DNA of 64,000 nt from Betaproteobacteria bacterium HGW-Betaproteobacteria-6 (GCA_002842145.1 PHCF01000004.1:1-64000); one strand, 5' to 3'. Positions 1 to 9,002 are shown, counted from the stretch's first letter. Numbers and translations: made by a program. Notes: generated by a model from the sequence alone, not told the origin.

Positions 1-184
1 CGGCAAGCAAGGCTCGACTCGCCAGCATATCGCGGAGCACCGTCGGAAAGATTCGCTGCGTGATGCCGGTCAACTGGCCGGTTCGGAAGTCTGCCCCCGA
101 CACTATCCCTTCATAGGCTTCCAGGAAGCCACTGATGTCGCGCTCTTCCAGGCATGTCCGCAGATTCTCGATGATCGCATTCAT
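1..184 (-). CDS. Hypothetical protein, N-terminal part (runs off the window)
   Basis: Only the first 61 codons are inside the window, and the ORF track missed it because it is cut by the edge. The ATG at 184-182 overlaps the TGA of the upstream gene by one base (TGATG), which indicates translational coupling in the same minus-strand operon. The visible peptide begins MNAIIENLRTCLEERDISGF and continues without stops, with a regular mix of charged and hydrophobic residues that suggests alpha-helix. I do not recognise the family. Because it is coupled to the 553-aa protein before it, the two probably act together in the mobile-element module at this end of the window. Confidence 0.6.
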   Translation of the reverse strand, partial: MNAIIENLRTCLEERDISGFLEAYEGIVSGADFRTGQLTGITQRIFPTVLRDMLASRALLA

Positions 185-1845
185 CACACACCCCCTTCCA
201 TGAAGTCGACGTCGAGAAACAGACTGTGTCCGAATGCGTAAGACCACATGTTGGGCAGCTTCTCGACCACGCCCTCGGTAGGGAACAAATGCGGCATAAC
301 CCCCGCGTACATCACGAGACCTTCGGCTTCGAGCTTCAACCGGAGTTCTTCACCGTCGCCGGCATAGACCAAATACGGCAGCAGATCATCCGGATCGGTC
401 AGTTGCCCAGCGGCCATCAGCGCCTGCATGCGGATCGATGTACCGAACTCGTCGATGGCTTCGCGGACAGTCTGCCTGACTTCGTCGGAGACGCCACGCA
501 CGATCCGGTAGCGCACGACGTCAATGCGGGGCAGCAAGGTTCTCAGCAGAGAATCGTCATCGGCTTGGGCCAGCTCCGCCCGGCTCGGCAACGCAAAGAA
601 ACGATTCGGGTCCTTCGGCTTCAGTCGTTCGATGATGGTCATCGCAAAACCGACTGGCAACTCGGGGACCATCGCCTGCTGCATCCCGGTTTCCTGGCAA
701 AAGCCCTCCCAGGTCAAACCCACCTCATTCAATGCCAAAAGGAGTCTGTGCAAATCAACCCGGTAGCTATCCGATGGACCGCTCAGATACTGCAAGCGCT
801 TGGTCACCTCGTGATGCCTAAAGCTGTTCGAAAGTACCCGCTGGACAAGCTTGTAGCGGCGCAGCAGCTTTTCCGAGTCGGTCTCGTTCAGCATCGTGAC
901 CACCAGCCCGGGGACGAAGTCCTTGGGGTGGATCGTCGACAACTGCCACACATAGCGCCCCCCGGCGATCCGCCAAGCCCCGTCATCCAGGGTGATTCCA
1001 TCGGACTTGTGGTCCTTCATCGCCAGATGGAGCTGTGACCAGCATGTCAGCTCGTCGCCACGGGCGATTTCGTAGCCCGATCCCGGCATGAGCTCATCAT
1101 CCTCGCGCAGCAAGACCAGCTCGGAATTGCAGGCATCCGTGGGTCGCACCGGCTGCGGTATCGACGGCAAGCGGTCCGATACTGCCTGACCGTAGCAATT
1201 GCATAACTGCAGCACGGCAACACCGTCCAGGACCGCCTTTCCGGACTCTTCCAAGTGCCGGCGCAGAGTTTCGAACGCCGCAGGCGCATTCTGCAACCAA
1301 AGTTCGGCATCCCCGACCGGAGTGACCATCAGCAGCGGCAGCTCGTCCATGCTTCCGGCCGGTCCGCCCTCCTTGGGTGTTGACACACTGAGCATCATAT
1401 AGCCGGGGCCGAAACGCGCCGCGAAGATCTTGCCACCTTTTTCCCTAAGCCACGCGTCGCACCAGGCACACAGGCGAGGTGCAAGTTGGCGCCAGTCAGC
1501 GAACAACTCCTCCGCGGCGTCGGCCATCGGCGTCAGTTTGAGGGTCGTCTTCGGCTGCGTGCGACTGGCGGCATGCCAATCGGCGTGACCGAGCAGCCGT
1601 GCCGCCGCATCGAGCGCATTGACATGCTTGAGGGCGATGCCGTGCTCGAGCAGGGATTTGCGCAGACGTTTAGCCAGGTGCTTGGGATCCTCGCCGGCGA
1701 TTGGCATCAAGTGCCGAACCACATCGAGTGCGCCTTCGGAGGTAAAGCGAGGAGTTTTCAGGTGGACGAAAGTCCAGAGCGAAACAGCCTGAAACTGTTC
1801 AGAAGGGGGATTGGCATCCGTAGACGCCGCAACGGTAGCTGCCAT
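184..1845 (-). CDS. Hypothetical element-borne protein with glyoxalase-superfamily-associated helical domain
   Basis: The ORF track starts at 2025, but the ATG at 1845 is preceded by AAGGAG with a 7-base spacer, so I take a 553-aa protein. Around residues 50-90 it has a helical segment (LAKRLRKSLLEHGI ... AARLLGHADWHA) of the kind attached to 'glyoxalase superfamily' proteins common on integrative elements and plasmids. The remaining ~450 residues match nothing I can name, and there is no signal peptide or membrane segment, so it is probably cytoplasmic. It ends in a one-base overlap with the next gene. The role is unknown. Its place downstream of SbcC/SbcD-like and RDF-like genes suggests a DNA-related accessory function, which is inference only. 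Confidence 0.6.
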   Translation of the reverse strand: MAATVAASTDANPPSEQFQAVSLWTFVHLKTPRFTSEGALDVVRHLMPIAGEDPKHLAKRLRKSLLEHGIALKHVNALDAAARLLGHADWHAASRTQPKTTLKLTPMADAAEELFADWRQLAPRLCAWCDAWLREKGGKIFAARFGPGYMMLSVSTPKEGGPAGSMDELPLLMVTPVGDAELWLQNAPAAFETLRRHLEESGKAVLDGVAVLQLCNCYGQAVSDRLPSIPQPVRPTDACNSELVLLREDDELMPGSGYEIARGDELTCWSQLHLAMKDHKSDGITLDDGAWRIAGGRYVWQLSTIHPKDFVPGLVVTMLNETDSEKLLRRYKLVQRVLSNSFRHHEVTKRLQYLSGPSDSYRVDLHRLLLALNEVGLTWEGFCQETGMQQAMVPELPVGFAMTIIERLKPKDPNRFFALPSRAELAQADDDSLLRTLLPRIDVVRYRIVRGVSDEVRQTVREAIDEFGTSIRMQALMAAGQLTDPDDLLPYLVYAGDGEELRLKLEAEGLVMYAGVMPHLFPTEGVVEKLPNMWSYAFGHSLFLDVDFMEGGV

Positions 1846-2328
1846 TGATGATCTCCTTAGCGGAAAGCATTTCAGGACGGCACGCGTTGTCCGGCTTTCC
1901 AGGAGTTCACCTAGCCGGGAGTTTGCTTGCGGATATTCAACTGGCTTTGCCGTGCCGGAATAACTCCGGTGCGTGCACTGACGGGCGCCAACTTGCCCAC
2001 GGTTCGGCTTGAACCATAGGGACATGATAGGTCAATGAAGCAAATTCCGTCAACGCACCGATGACACATTTGCCGTTCACCAGCGATCCCGCCGGCTTGG
2101 GCACGCCCCCGAACTCAACCAAAAGCTACGGGCAGACTCATCAGTTGGGGCCCAGCCGCCCAAGGAAATTCTGCAGTTGTCCGGTCTCCAGGTAGGCCAT
2201 CAACCCCGTGTCGGCGAGTTTGCCAGCATAAAGCACATGCTGCCAAGCATTAATGGACCTGGTTATTGCCCTGTTCCAACAGAGTCTTGGCGACCGTTAC
2301 TTATGCAGCGGCCTGACCATCCAACCCG
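1846..2328. other. Intergenic stretch between SbcC-like gene and 553-aa gene
   Basis: This gap of about 480 bases lies inside an otherwise tight minus-strand operon. It holds only the Shine-Dalgarno of the downstream gene (CTCCTT at 1853-1858 on the plus strand) and a short minus-strand open frame ending at 1937 (about 60 codons, only TTG or internal starts). That frame reads partly protein-like but has no recognisable family. The gap may be the scar of a deleted gene. I see no clear terminator or promoter. Confidence 0.3.
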
Positions 2329-4869
2329 TCAAACCATGTCTGGCACCTGCGACTGCGCGAACACCTCCAGATCGATTACCATATCGGCCATCGCCGTCAA
2401 CTCCGGCGCCTGTGATATGAAAATTTCCCGTGCATAGCCCCCCAGGCGCAGCACTTCCCGCTTCATCGCCAGGAACATCCGCTTGCGGGCCGGGTCCAGC
2501 GCCCCATGGGCAAGGTACAGCGCCACGGCCCGCACCAGGCATTCGTTGATCCACGTCCGCTCCCCGCCACTCATCTGCTCGACGCGTTTGCTCTGCCCTG
2601 ATTCCCCGTCGTGGACCTCGATGACGAAACTTTCGCGCTGCTCGCCCTTCTTCGTCTCGACCTGGGTCAGCAGAGAGACGGTAAAGCGCGGTCCATAGCA
2701 GGCCAGCAGCAGGTCATTGGCGAACCCGGCTAGGGTCGGTCCGGCATCGTCGATGGCCAGTGCGATCAGCCCGTCATTACTCAGGCAGCGGGCGAGCAGA
2801 TTCCAACTGCCCAGATCGGATTCCACTTTAGCGATGCGTGCCGCGACGGTTTCCTGCTGGCGTTTCAATTCCTCGCCCTGCCGATTGAGGGCGGCACGCG
2901 CTTCCGCGTCCCTGACCGCCTGCAGGTGATCGCGGTCGGCCTGGGCGGCGTTTGCCTGGGCACTCGCCAGGGCGCTCCGGGCATCGGACAGCAGGCCAGT
3001 GTCGAAGGCCGGCGGTAAGGCGGCCAGCGAGGCATCCAGCCGGTCGAGCATCTGCAGGTAGTGCTTGGCCTGCTGGTCGTGCAGGGTTGCCAGCGCCTGC
3101 AATGCCGCCTCGATCCCGCGGCGCTCGGCGCGCTCTTCCCCGGTCTCGGCATCCGCCAGGCCATCGGCGGGCACCAAGGCCGCCAGTTCCCGGTCGATCT
3201 CCGCGAGCCGCGCCCGCGCCTGACGAATCTCGCCTTCCCTGGCCGACAGGCGGGCATAGCTGGCGGAGCGGTCCCGGGATCGGTTCTCCCGTATCTCGGC
3301 CCAGACCAGCTCCTGCGGAGCATCCTGCAAGGATGCCCACTGTGCATTCAGGCACTCCAGATCACGCTGGGCCGCTGACTTCTCGTTCGCCAGACGCCGG
3401 ATCACCTCCTGTGCGTCCGGCATCAGGGTCTGTGCCTCGCGCGCATCGCCCAAAAGCTTGCACAGCCCCTGCAGGTCGCTGCCGGCACAGGGCACTTCGC
3501 GGGTCAGGCCGAAACGGCGGCTGAGATCTTCGACGCGAAGCGCGGCCTGGCCGGCCTCCCGCTCAATTGCCCGGCTCCTCTGACGGGCGGCTTCCCGCTT
3601 CATCGCGCACCGGTGCAGTTCCGACACCCGCTCCCGGGTGACCTGGACGCGCACCGTGCGGGCTGCGAGCAGGGTCTCGGCCAACGGGAAACGCCGGCCG
3701 GCGCGCCGTACGGCCGCCGCCGATTGCAGCGCGGTTTCGCACTGCAGGCGCTGGCGAACCAGCTCCTGCCGTTGCGCTGCTACCTGGGCCTTGCGGGTGG
3801 CGATACGCCGCTCAAGGTGGTCGAGGCACTGCCTTTGGCTGGTTTCCTGGGCGGTGATGGCTTCGATAGCCTGCTTGCCCACACTGATCAGTTCCGTCCG
3901 TTCTCCGCTCAACTGAGTGCGCCGGACCTCGGTACCTCGGGAATGGTCGAACGCAGTCTGCTGTTGGACCAGCCCAACGCGGGCTGTCTCCAGCACCAGC
4001 CCGCGCTCGCGCTGGATGCGCGCCTGGGCTTCGACCCGGCCGGTCGCATCCGCCAGCCGGTGGCGTTCGGCGTTCACCCGTTGCCACTGGGTATCGAGCC
4101 CGGCCTCTTCCCGGCGTATGGCGACCAGTCCGGCCTTCAGCAGGTCGGCGACCTGTCCGGCCTTCCTCCCCTCGGTGCGGATGTCCTCCTGGCCCAGCAG
4201 GTCGGCGAGCAAGGTCTTGATCTCGCCGGCCTGGTAGGCGCTCAACTGGCGCTTGCCCTGGGCCGCGAACGCGGAAGTGAAAAAGGTCTCCGCGCTGCCC
4301 AGCAGGTGCTCGACACACTGCGTATAGGTCCCGGTCTTGCCGTCGGAGATCGTGCCATCGGGAAGTTGCAACGGCCGCCATTGCCCGGACTCGTCCCGGG
4401 CGAACAGGTAGGCTTCGGTAGCACGCCGGCCATTGCTGCGGATGACTACCTGCGAGCGGTAGCATAGCCCGGCGTGGGACCAGACCAGATCCTTCTCTGC
4501 CTCGGCCAGGTAGACTTGGTCGTAGAAAGAAAAGCCGCCGGCGCCGGCCACTGTGGCCCTTGAGGGCATCGTCAGGTATGGATGCAGATTGTCGAGGATC
4601 GTGGTCTTGCCGCGGCCGTTGGCCCCGGCCAGCGCCACCAGTTGGGCGTCGCCGGCCAGCCGCACCAGGTCGAGGGTCTCGGCGAACGGTTGGACGCGCC
4701 CAAACAGGAGAACTGGCAGGAAGGCGATGGACAGGCCCAGGTCATGACTGTCGTCAGCATCGACGGCAACACGGCGCGCATCCTGCTTCCGGCGGCGCCG
4801 AGCTGCCCGTATCTGGCCGAAAGGGCGGAGCAGTTGGAGAAGCACCGGCTGGCCTGCCGCCTTTGGCAA
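2329..4869 (-). CDS. SbcC/SMC-like coiled-coil ATPase, apparently lacking Walker B
   Basis: This is a Rad50/SbcC-type ATPase of about 800 residues. The N-terminal head has Walker A (GANGRGKTT), two long Arg/Glu/Ala-rich coiled-coil arms follow, and the C-terminal head has the ABC signature (MSGGERTWINEC). The family normally has a hydrophobic strand ending in DE (Walker B) after the signature helix. Here the reading goes directly from ALYLA to GALDPARKR, so about 15 residues including the DE pair seem to be missing in frame. The N-terminus is also doubtful: the ATG at 4869 adds a low-complexity Arg-rich leader before a family-like start near LGLSIAFLP, where no ATG is available in frame. It would partner the phosphoesterase upstream as an SbcCD-like nuclease, but may have decayed to inactivity. 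Confidence 0.7.
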   Translation of the reverse strand: MPKAAGQPVLLQLLRPFGQIRAARRRRKQDARRVAVDADDSHDLGLSIAFLPVLLFGRVQPFAETLDLVRLAGDAQLVALAGANGRGKTTILDNLHPYLTMPSRATVAGAGGFSFYDQVYLAEAEKDLVWSHAGLCYRSQVVIRSNGRRATEAYLFARDESGQWRPLQLPDGTISDGKTGTYTQCVEHLLGSAETFFTSAFAAQGKRQLSAYQAGEIKTLLADLLGQEDIRTEGRKAGQVADLLKAGLVAIRREEAGLDTQWQRVNAERHRLADATGRVEAQARIQRERGLVLETARVGLVQQQTAFDHSRGTEVRRTQLSGERTELISVGKQAIEAITAQETSQRQCLDHLERRIATRKAQVAAQRQELVRQRLQCETALQSAAAVRRAGRRFPLAETLLAARTVRVQVTRERVSELHRCAMKREAARQRSRAIEREAGQAALRVEDLSRRFGLTREVPCAGSDLQGLCKLLGDAREAQTLMPDAQEVIRRLANEKSAAQRDLECLNAQWASLQDAPQELVWAEIRENRSRDRSASYARLSAREGEIRQARARLAEIDRELAALVPADGLADAETGEERAERRGIEAALQALATLHDQQAKHYLQMLDRLDASLAALPPAFDTGLLSDARSALASAQANAAQADRDHLQAVRDAEARAALNRQGEELKRQQETVAARIAKVESDLGSWNLLARCLSNDGLIALAIDDAGPTLAGFANDLLLACYGPRFTVSLLTQVETKKGEQRESFVIEVHDGESGQSKRVEQMSGGERTWINECLVRAVALYLAHGALDPARKRMFLAMKREVLRLGGYAREIFISQAPELTAMADMVIDLEVFAQSQVPDMV

Positions 4870-4963
4870 GCCAGGAGGAATCCTTGCGGCAGGCTGCGTA
4901 GCGATTCAGGGCCAGAAAAATGGAAAACCCGGCACTGTCGTTTCAATGATTTGCCTGGAATAT

Positions 4964-5143
4964 CTAGGCATGGATGTGACCCCACTGACCCTCATCGATG
5001 AAATCCGTGAGGACCCCGACGCGGCTGGCGAAATCAACCTTGCCGGTGATGACCGTAACGTCTGTATGCGATTCCAACGCGTAGAGATCGTCACCTCGGT
5101 CGTTCAGGACGGTCATGCGCTCCGCGAATGTCGGTGTCGCCAC
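4964..5143 (-). CDS. Small hypothetical protein (59 aa) between SbcD-like and SbcC-like genes
   Basis: This ORF is below the length limit of the supplied track. Reading from a GTG at 5143, with GGAG about ten bases upstream, gives 59 codons ending at the TAG at 4964. The text is acidic and protein-like (TVLNDRGDDLYALESHTDVT). The same frame is open right back to the TAA of the phosphoesterase gene, so this could be a separate small gene or the tail of a longer protein cut off by that stop. An internal ATG would give about 50 residues. The family is unknown. Its position between the two presumed nuclease subunits makes it a candidate accessory factor. Confidence 0.4.
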   Translation of the reverse strand: MATPTFAERMTVLNDRGDDLYALESHTDVTVITGKVDFASRVGVLTDFIDEGQWGHIHA

Positions 5144-5185
5144 GGATAGACTGATCTCCGGCAGCCCCGCGAAGAGCTTTTCGTC

Positions 5186-6481
5186 TTACGGATCGACCAC
5201 CTCAATGGCATGGGTGCCGGCGTCGGTAGCTTGGTCGGGCGAAGCGCGGGGAACCCCCGCCTGTTCTCCCAGCAGCCGGGCGGCGATCTCCGCCGGACTG
5301 TCCTGGCTCAAGGCATCCAGGCACGCCAGGACGCAGGCCGGTTCGACCCCGCAGAGTTGCCCCCAACGCTGTACCTTAGCCGCCAGCGAGTCCAACTGGC
5401 TGATGCCGGGCGCCCGGGTTCGCAGCACCGGTACGATCCGCCCTTCCAGCCTGGTTTGCTCCGCCCCGACCAAGAGACGCATGATCGCGGCCCGGTCCAC
5501 TGCATGGCGATCCTCATCCGCCACCGTCCAGCGCACCCGAACATGGGCACCCTCGACGCCATGGCGGTCGACGGCCGCCTGCAGCACCGTCAGGTCGGGT
5601 CGCCCCTCGAACACGATATCCACCGTCCGGCGCGCTGGCGTCGGCACCAGTTCGCAGTAGGCGGCACCGGCGGCCACCTCCCACAGCAGGAAGCCCTTGT
5701 CGCCCTCCTCTCCATAGTGAAAGCGCCCGATGGAACCGGCGTAGGCGATGCACTGGCGGCCGACCGTCCCCTGCTGTCCCCAACACTGGTGGCCATGGAT
5801 GTGGCCGAGCATCACGGCCTGGGCCTCCGTGGCAAACAGGAAGCCGGTGGTGAACTCATGGTCGGCGCCGGCCATGGGCACCCCGTGCTCGTTCAGGCTA
5901 CCGAACACCGTGCCATGGGACAGTGCAAGCGTCGGGATACCCTGCCCGCGAGCCCGCCGGTTGATCGGCGCGAATCCCGCCAGCAGCAGCGCCAAGTGTT
6001 CGCCAACCGCCTGGGCGGCTTCGGCGGCGCCGACGACAGCGGCCACCACGGCCTTGTTGATGGTCGGCACGCAGGAGACCAGCACCCGCACCCCGCCAGG
6101 CAGCGCATCGAAACACCAAGCGGACGAGGCCAGCCACCGGCCATCCGCCAGCAAGGCCACCTGCTCGATACGTTCGGCTACGTGGACCGGATACCGCGCC
6201 CCGAGCAGCCGGAACACCGCGAGGGTACCTGGCGGCTCGTGAGAAAACGTCCCCTGCAGGATCAGGACCGGGCAGTGATTGGCGAGCCGGCGCACCTGGC
6301 CGAGCAGGCGGATGGTGGCGGGTTCGTGCAGGTCCAGGCCATGGTCAGTGGCATCCCCGGAGAGCACCGCCACCTCGACCCCCGCCGCGATAGCGCGGTC
6401 GATGGCCGCGCCGAAGCAGCGATCGGCCTCTTCGAGGGTCGCTGTGCCGTAGTGCAGATCGGAAAAGTGAGCCAGGCGCAA
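5186..6481 (-). CDS. Mre11/SbcD-like metallophosphoesterase
   Basis: This is a 431-aa calcineurin-type phosphoesterase of the SbcD/Mre11 kind, predicted to be the nuclease partner of the SbcC-like ATPase downstream. Visible metal-binding motifs are DLH near residue 8 (HFSDLHYG), GDATD near residue 43, a motif III variant (QGTFSHE in place of the usual GNHD/E), and GHIHGH around residue 205. The start is TTG, two bases after the TGA of the preceding gene, with a G-rich ribosome site inside that gene's end, so it is translationally coupled. Residues after about 270 form a less conserved capping region. Phage and element versions of SbcCD process DNA ends. The motif III change may be normal for this subfamily; I cannot tell without an alignment. 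Confidence 0.8.
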   Translation of the reverse strand: MRLAHFSDLHYGTATLEEADRCFGAAIDRAIAAGVEVAVLSGDATDHGLDLHEPATIRLLGQVRRLANHCPVLILQGTFSHEPPGTLAVFRLLGARYPVHVAERIEQVALLADGRWLASSAWCFDALPGGVRVLVSCVPTINKAVVAAVVGAAEAAQAVGEHLALLLAGFAPINRRARGQGIPTLALSHGTVFGSLNEHGVPMAGADHEFTTGFLFATEAQAVMLGHIHGHQCWGQQGTVGRQCIAYAGSIGRFHYGEEGDKGFLLWEVAAGAAYCELVPTPARRTVDIVFEGRPDLTVLQAAVDRHGVEGAHVRVRWTVADEDRHAVDRAAIMRLLVGAEQTRLEGRIVPVLRTRAPGISQLDSLAAKVQRWGQLCGVEPACVLACLDALSQDSPAEIAARLLGEQAGVPRASPDQATDAGTHAIEVVDP

Positions 6482-6483
6482 GG

Positions 6484-7773
6484 TCAGGCCCTCCCCCCCG
6501 GCCCGCCCAGGGCGCAGTCAATCTTGTCGGCGTAGCCCTCAGGATCGTTGGCGTGGCGCTCCAGCTCTTCCCAGGCCCGGGCACGGCCATGGGGATTGAT
6601 CTTCCAGCCGCGCCCCCAGCGCCGGTCCGCGTAGTGCTGGAAACATTCCCCGGCGATGCCCATGGCCTCGGCCCGGCCCAGCAGTTGATCCAGCGTGGGA
6701 TTGCCCGGCCGCATGGGCGGCTCGTCCGGCGTCGGCAGCGCTTCCCCTTCTCCGTCCAAGACGGTTTCCTCCTGGGCATTGTCCATCGACGCGCCTTCCA
6801 GCACGTGCTCGGCCATGGTGGCCTGCATGATCGCCGTCTCCGGGTCCTCGCCGTCACGCAGTAAGGCGGTCACATCGACCGGGGCCTCCAGTTCGATGAT
6901 CCATTGCGGCACCCGCAGCGCCCGCCCGTCCTCGTCGATGTGGGGCACATCCCGCAACACCTTGGTGAGGTAGAAGGTTTCGCGCGAGTGTCCGAGAAAG
7001 CCCGAGATGCGGCCGCCGCGCATGTGGCCGATGGTCTGGAAGCGCTGGATCGCGTTGCTCATCGCGTAGAAGCTGGTGGTTGGCAGCTCAAGCGCGGTGA
7101 TGGTGCGGATGCCCGGGATGAAGAACAGGAAGCGGCCGGTCAGGTTGCACTGGCGCGCCTGATATTCGGGGCAGGATTCGGGGTCGCAGATGCCGCCGTT
7201 GTCCTCGCGCTGCATCGCCTTGCGCCCACCGAAGATGCGGATGCTGCGCCGGCCGGTGTGATCCATCGGCACCGGTGCGTGGCACATGCAATGGCGCACC
7301 TGGCCGTCGGCCGAATACTGCGACCAGAAACGCTTCTCATGCGTGCTCCAGACCGCCATCTCGTGGGGCATCACGCTCTGCCAGTGGTCGGCCGGAAAGA
7401 CCACCGGGAAGCGATACAGGCGCCGGCCCTGGCCGCGGTCTTCGCCATAGGTGTCGAGGATATGCCGGGCGACTTCCGGATTCGGAAAGTCCTGCGCCCG
7501 CACGGTGAACCAGGGCACGTTACGCGGCACCAGCGGCGACCTGAGCTGCGGCAACGCCTCCTTCAAGGCTCGTTCGATCTGCTCGAAGGACTGCCCGTCG
7601 ACCACGCCGTGCTTGTAGATGTCCTTGGCCTGGGGAACCTCGGCTGCCATCTTGGTCAGCACCATGATGCCCGGACGGATCTTGCCGCCAGTCGGAATGC
7701 GGGCCGAGCCCTGCCCCAGCAGGCTCGGCAGCACGGTGCTGCCGCCTTGCACCGTGACGATTGCGTTCGTCAT
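6484..7773 (-). CDS. Recombination-directionality-factor-like / 'hydrolase or metal-binding' element protein
   Basis: This 429-aa protein begins at an ATG with GAAGGAG upstream and is the first gene of the minus-strand operon. A central cysteine-rich stretch (HCMCHAP, then ICDPESCPEY and QCNLTGRF) suggests a bound metal. It is followed by a strand-rich segment with TTSFYAMSNAI. This layout resembles the Gp3-like family, which includes recombination directionality factors of serine-integrase phages, and the proteins that automatic annotation on integrative elements calls 'hydrolase or metal-binding protein'. The C-terminal third is acidic and probably flexible. No integrase is visible near it, so a directionality role would need a partner outside the window. 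The family assignment is from memory of motifs. Confidence 0.55.
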   Translation of the reverse strand: MTNAIVTVQGGSTVLPSLLGQGSARIPTGGKIRPGIMVLTKMAAEVPQAKDIYKHGVVDGQSFEQIERALKEALPQLRSPLVPRNVPWFTVRAQDFPNPEVARHILDTYGEDRGQGRRLYRFPVVFPADHWQSVMPHEMAVWSTHEKRFWSQYSADGQVRHCMCHAPVPMDHTGRRSIRIFGGRKAMQREDNGGICDPESCPEYQARQCNLTGRFLFFIPGIRTITALELPTTSFYAMSNAIQRFQTIGHMRGGRISGFLGHSRETFYLTKVLRDVPHIDEDGRALRVPQWIIELEAPVDVTALLRDGEDPETAIMQATMAEHVLEGASMDNAQEETVLDGEGEALPTPDEPPMRPGNPTLDQLLGRAEAMGIAGECFQHYADRRWGRGWKINPHGRARAWEELERHANDPEGYADKIDCALGGPGGRA

Positions 7774-7874
7774 GATTTTGCTCCTTCATAAATTTCGGCG
7801 GATGCCGACGATTCATGCTTTCAGGGAGCGAAGGGCTTTCAAGCCCCTCCAAGGAGGCATACAGTGCACTCACC

Positions 7875-9002
7875 ATGTCCGTGCCGATCCACGACTTTGC
7901 ATTTAGCCTCACCGCTGCCAACGACGACGAAGACTTGAGAGTTCAGCTTATCAAGTACTTTAAGACCGACGAGCTCTCAGCGCCCGGCAAGTCCGAACTG
8001 GTCGATGCGACAAGCGATGTGATGACCTTGGTGATTCAACAGGCGCGGTCGCTGTATGTGTGCGAACCAGAGCGTCTTGTCGGAGCAATCTCGGCATCCA
8101 GCACCGCCAATGCGCTTGCAGTGTGGAGTCGCACCCGGCTCGACTGGATCGTCATCAGCGAAGGATTGATGGAATTGCTGCGCGACGCAGCCGATGATAT
8201 GGGCCGGCGCTTCGTCAAGGCGTTTCCCGAGCTGGTTGACTCTCAAATCTGGCAATGTCTTCAAGGCAAGCCCCCCTTGAAAGGAGGATTCCAGACCACG
8301 CTTGGCTCTCTCCTCTACTTTGCGGCGATCACGTTCTTCGCCGGCCACGAAGCAGGCCATCATCTCGATGGTCACGACGGCTACTTCGTCAAGGGTTCTC
8401 ATGCTGAGGCCCCGAACGATCCACCAGATCAAAGTGTCGCACCCAGGCTCACGGACCAAGCGCTCGAACGGGAAGCTGACTGGATCGGGCTGACGATCTG
8501 CCGAATATCGATGATCAAGTTGCTGAGTAACTTGTGGGAGGTACGAGAGTTCAACGAAGCGGAACGTCAGTCCTACCAGAGATCAATCGCGGCACTCCTT
8601 TGCGCAGGCGCGATGATGGCAGTAATGAAGATCACGCCGAGCGAGATCGATTGGACCGAGATACCGGGTCGTTCGCATCCTCCGGCCGTGGTCCGCATCC
8701 TGAATCTTGCGACAACCCTGTCACGAGCCATCAAGGAAAACTTTGGCGACCTCGATGACGTGTCACGTCGCTGGATCCGCTTGATGTGCATGGAAGTCGC
8801 CGTCGGGGCAACCATCAAACCGGGAACAGACGTTGACAGGGTCTACCAGGAACGCATTGCGCGCGGCGGTGAACCCGCTGCAATCAGGGCGGTTGGAATT
8901 CGCAAAGCCATACACGATCCACAGCTAGCGCAGTACAACGAAGCACTCAGCACCAGCTTGCAAGGCATCAAACCACTGTTGCGACCACGAAAAAGGGTCT
9001 GA
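7875..9002 (+). CDS. HExxH zinc metallopeptidase, possibly Lit/U49-like
   Basis: This protein is divergent from the element operon. Its central motif HEAGHH, in a hydrophobic helix (YFAAITFFAGHEAGHH), is followed about 50 residues later by EREADWIG, which supplies the third zinc ligand of a gluzincin. There is no signal peptide and no convincing membrane anchor, so it probably acts in the cytoplasm. The architecture (long N-terminal domain, mid-protein HExxH, downstream E..AD) recalls the Lit phage-exclusion protease family, but I only infer this. I take the ATG at 7875 (375 aa); a strong AAGGAGG lies 17 bases upstream, which is rather far. The longer ORF from 7815 has no ribosome site. It could also be an ordinary element-borne protease of unknown target. 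Confidence 0.6.
   Translation: MSVPIHDFAFSLTAANDDEDLRVQLIKYFKTDELSAPGKSELVDATSDVMTLVIQQARSLYVCEPERLVGAISASSTANALAVWSRTRLDWIVISEGLMELLRDAADDMGRRFVKAFPELVDSQIWQCLQGKPPLKGGFQTTLGSLLYFAAITFFAGHEAGHHLDGHDGYFVKGSHAEAPNDPPDQSVAPRLTDQALEREADWIGLTICRISMIKLLSNLWEVREFNEAERQSYQRSIAALLCAGAMMAVMKITPSEIDWTEIPGRSHPPAVVRILNLATTLSRAIKENFGDLDDVSRRWIRLMCMEVAVGATIKPGTDVDRVYQERIARGGEPAAIRAVGIRKAIHDPQLAQYNEALSTSLQGIKPLLRPRKRV

Noticed and set aside
4582-5001. Plus-strand ORF beginning MTVVSIDGNTARILLP near 4747
   Set aside because: It reads more protein-like than most shadows, but it overlaps the N-terminal part of the ATPase ORF, has no ribosome site and its tail becomes low-complexity. I keep it only as a sign that the junction is disturbed.
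5210-6535. 441-aa plus-strand ORF
   Set aside because: Antisense to the SbcD-like phosphoesterase, whose metal motifs are clear.
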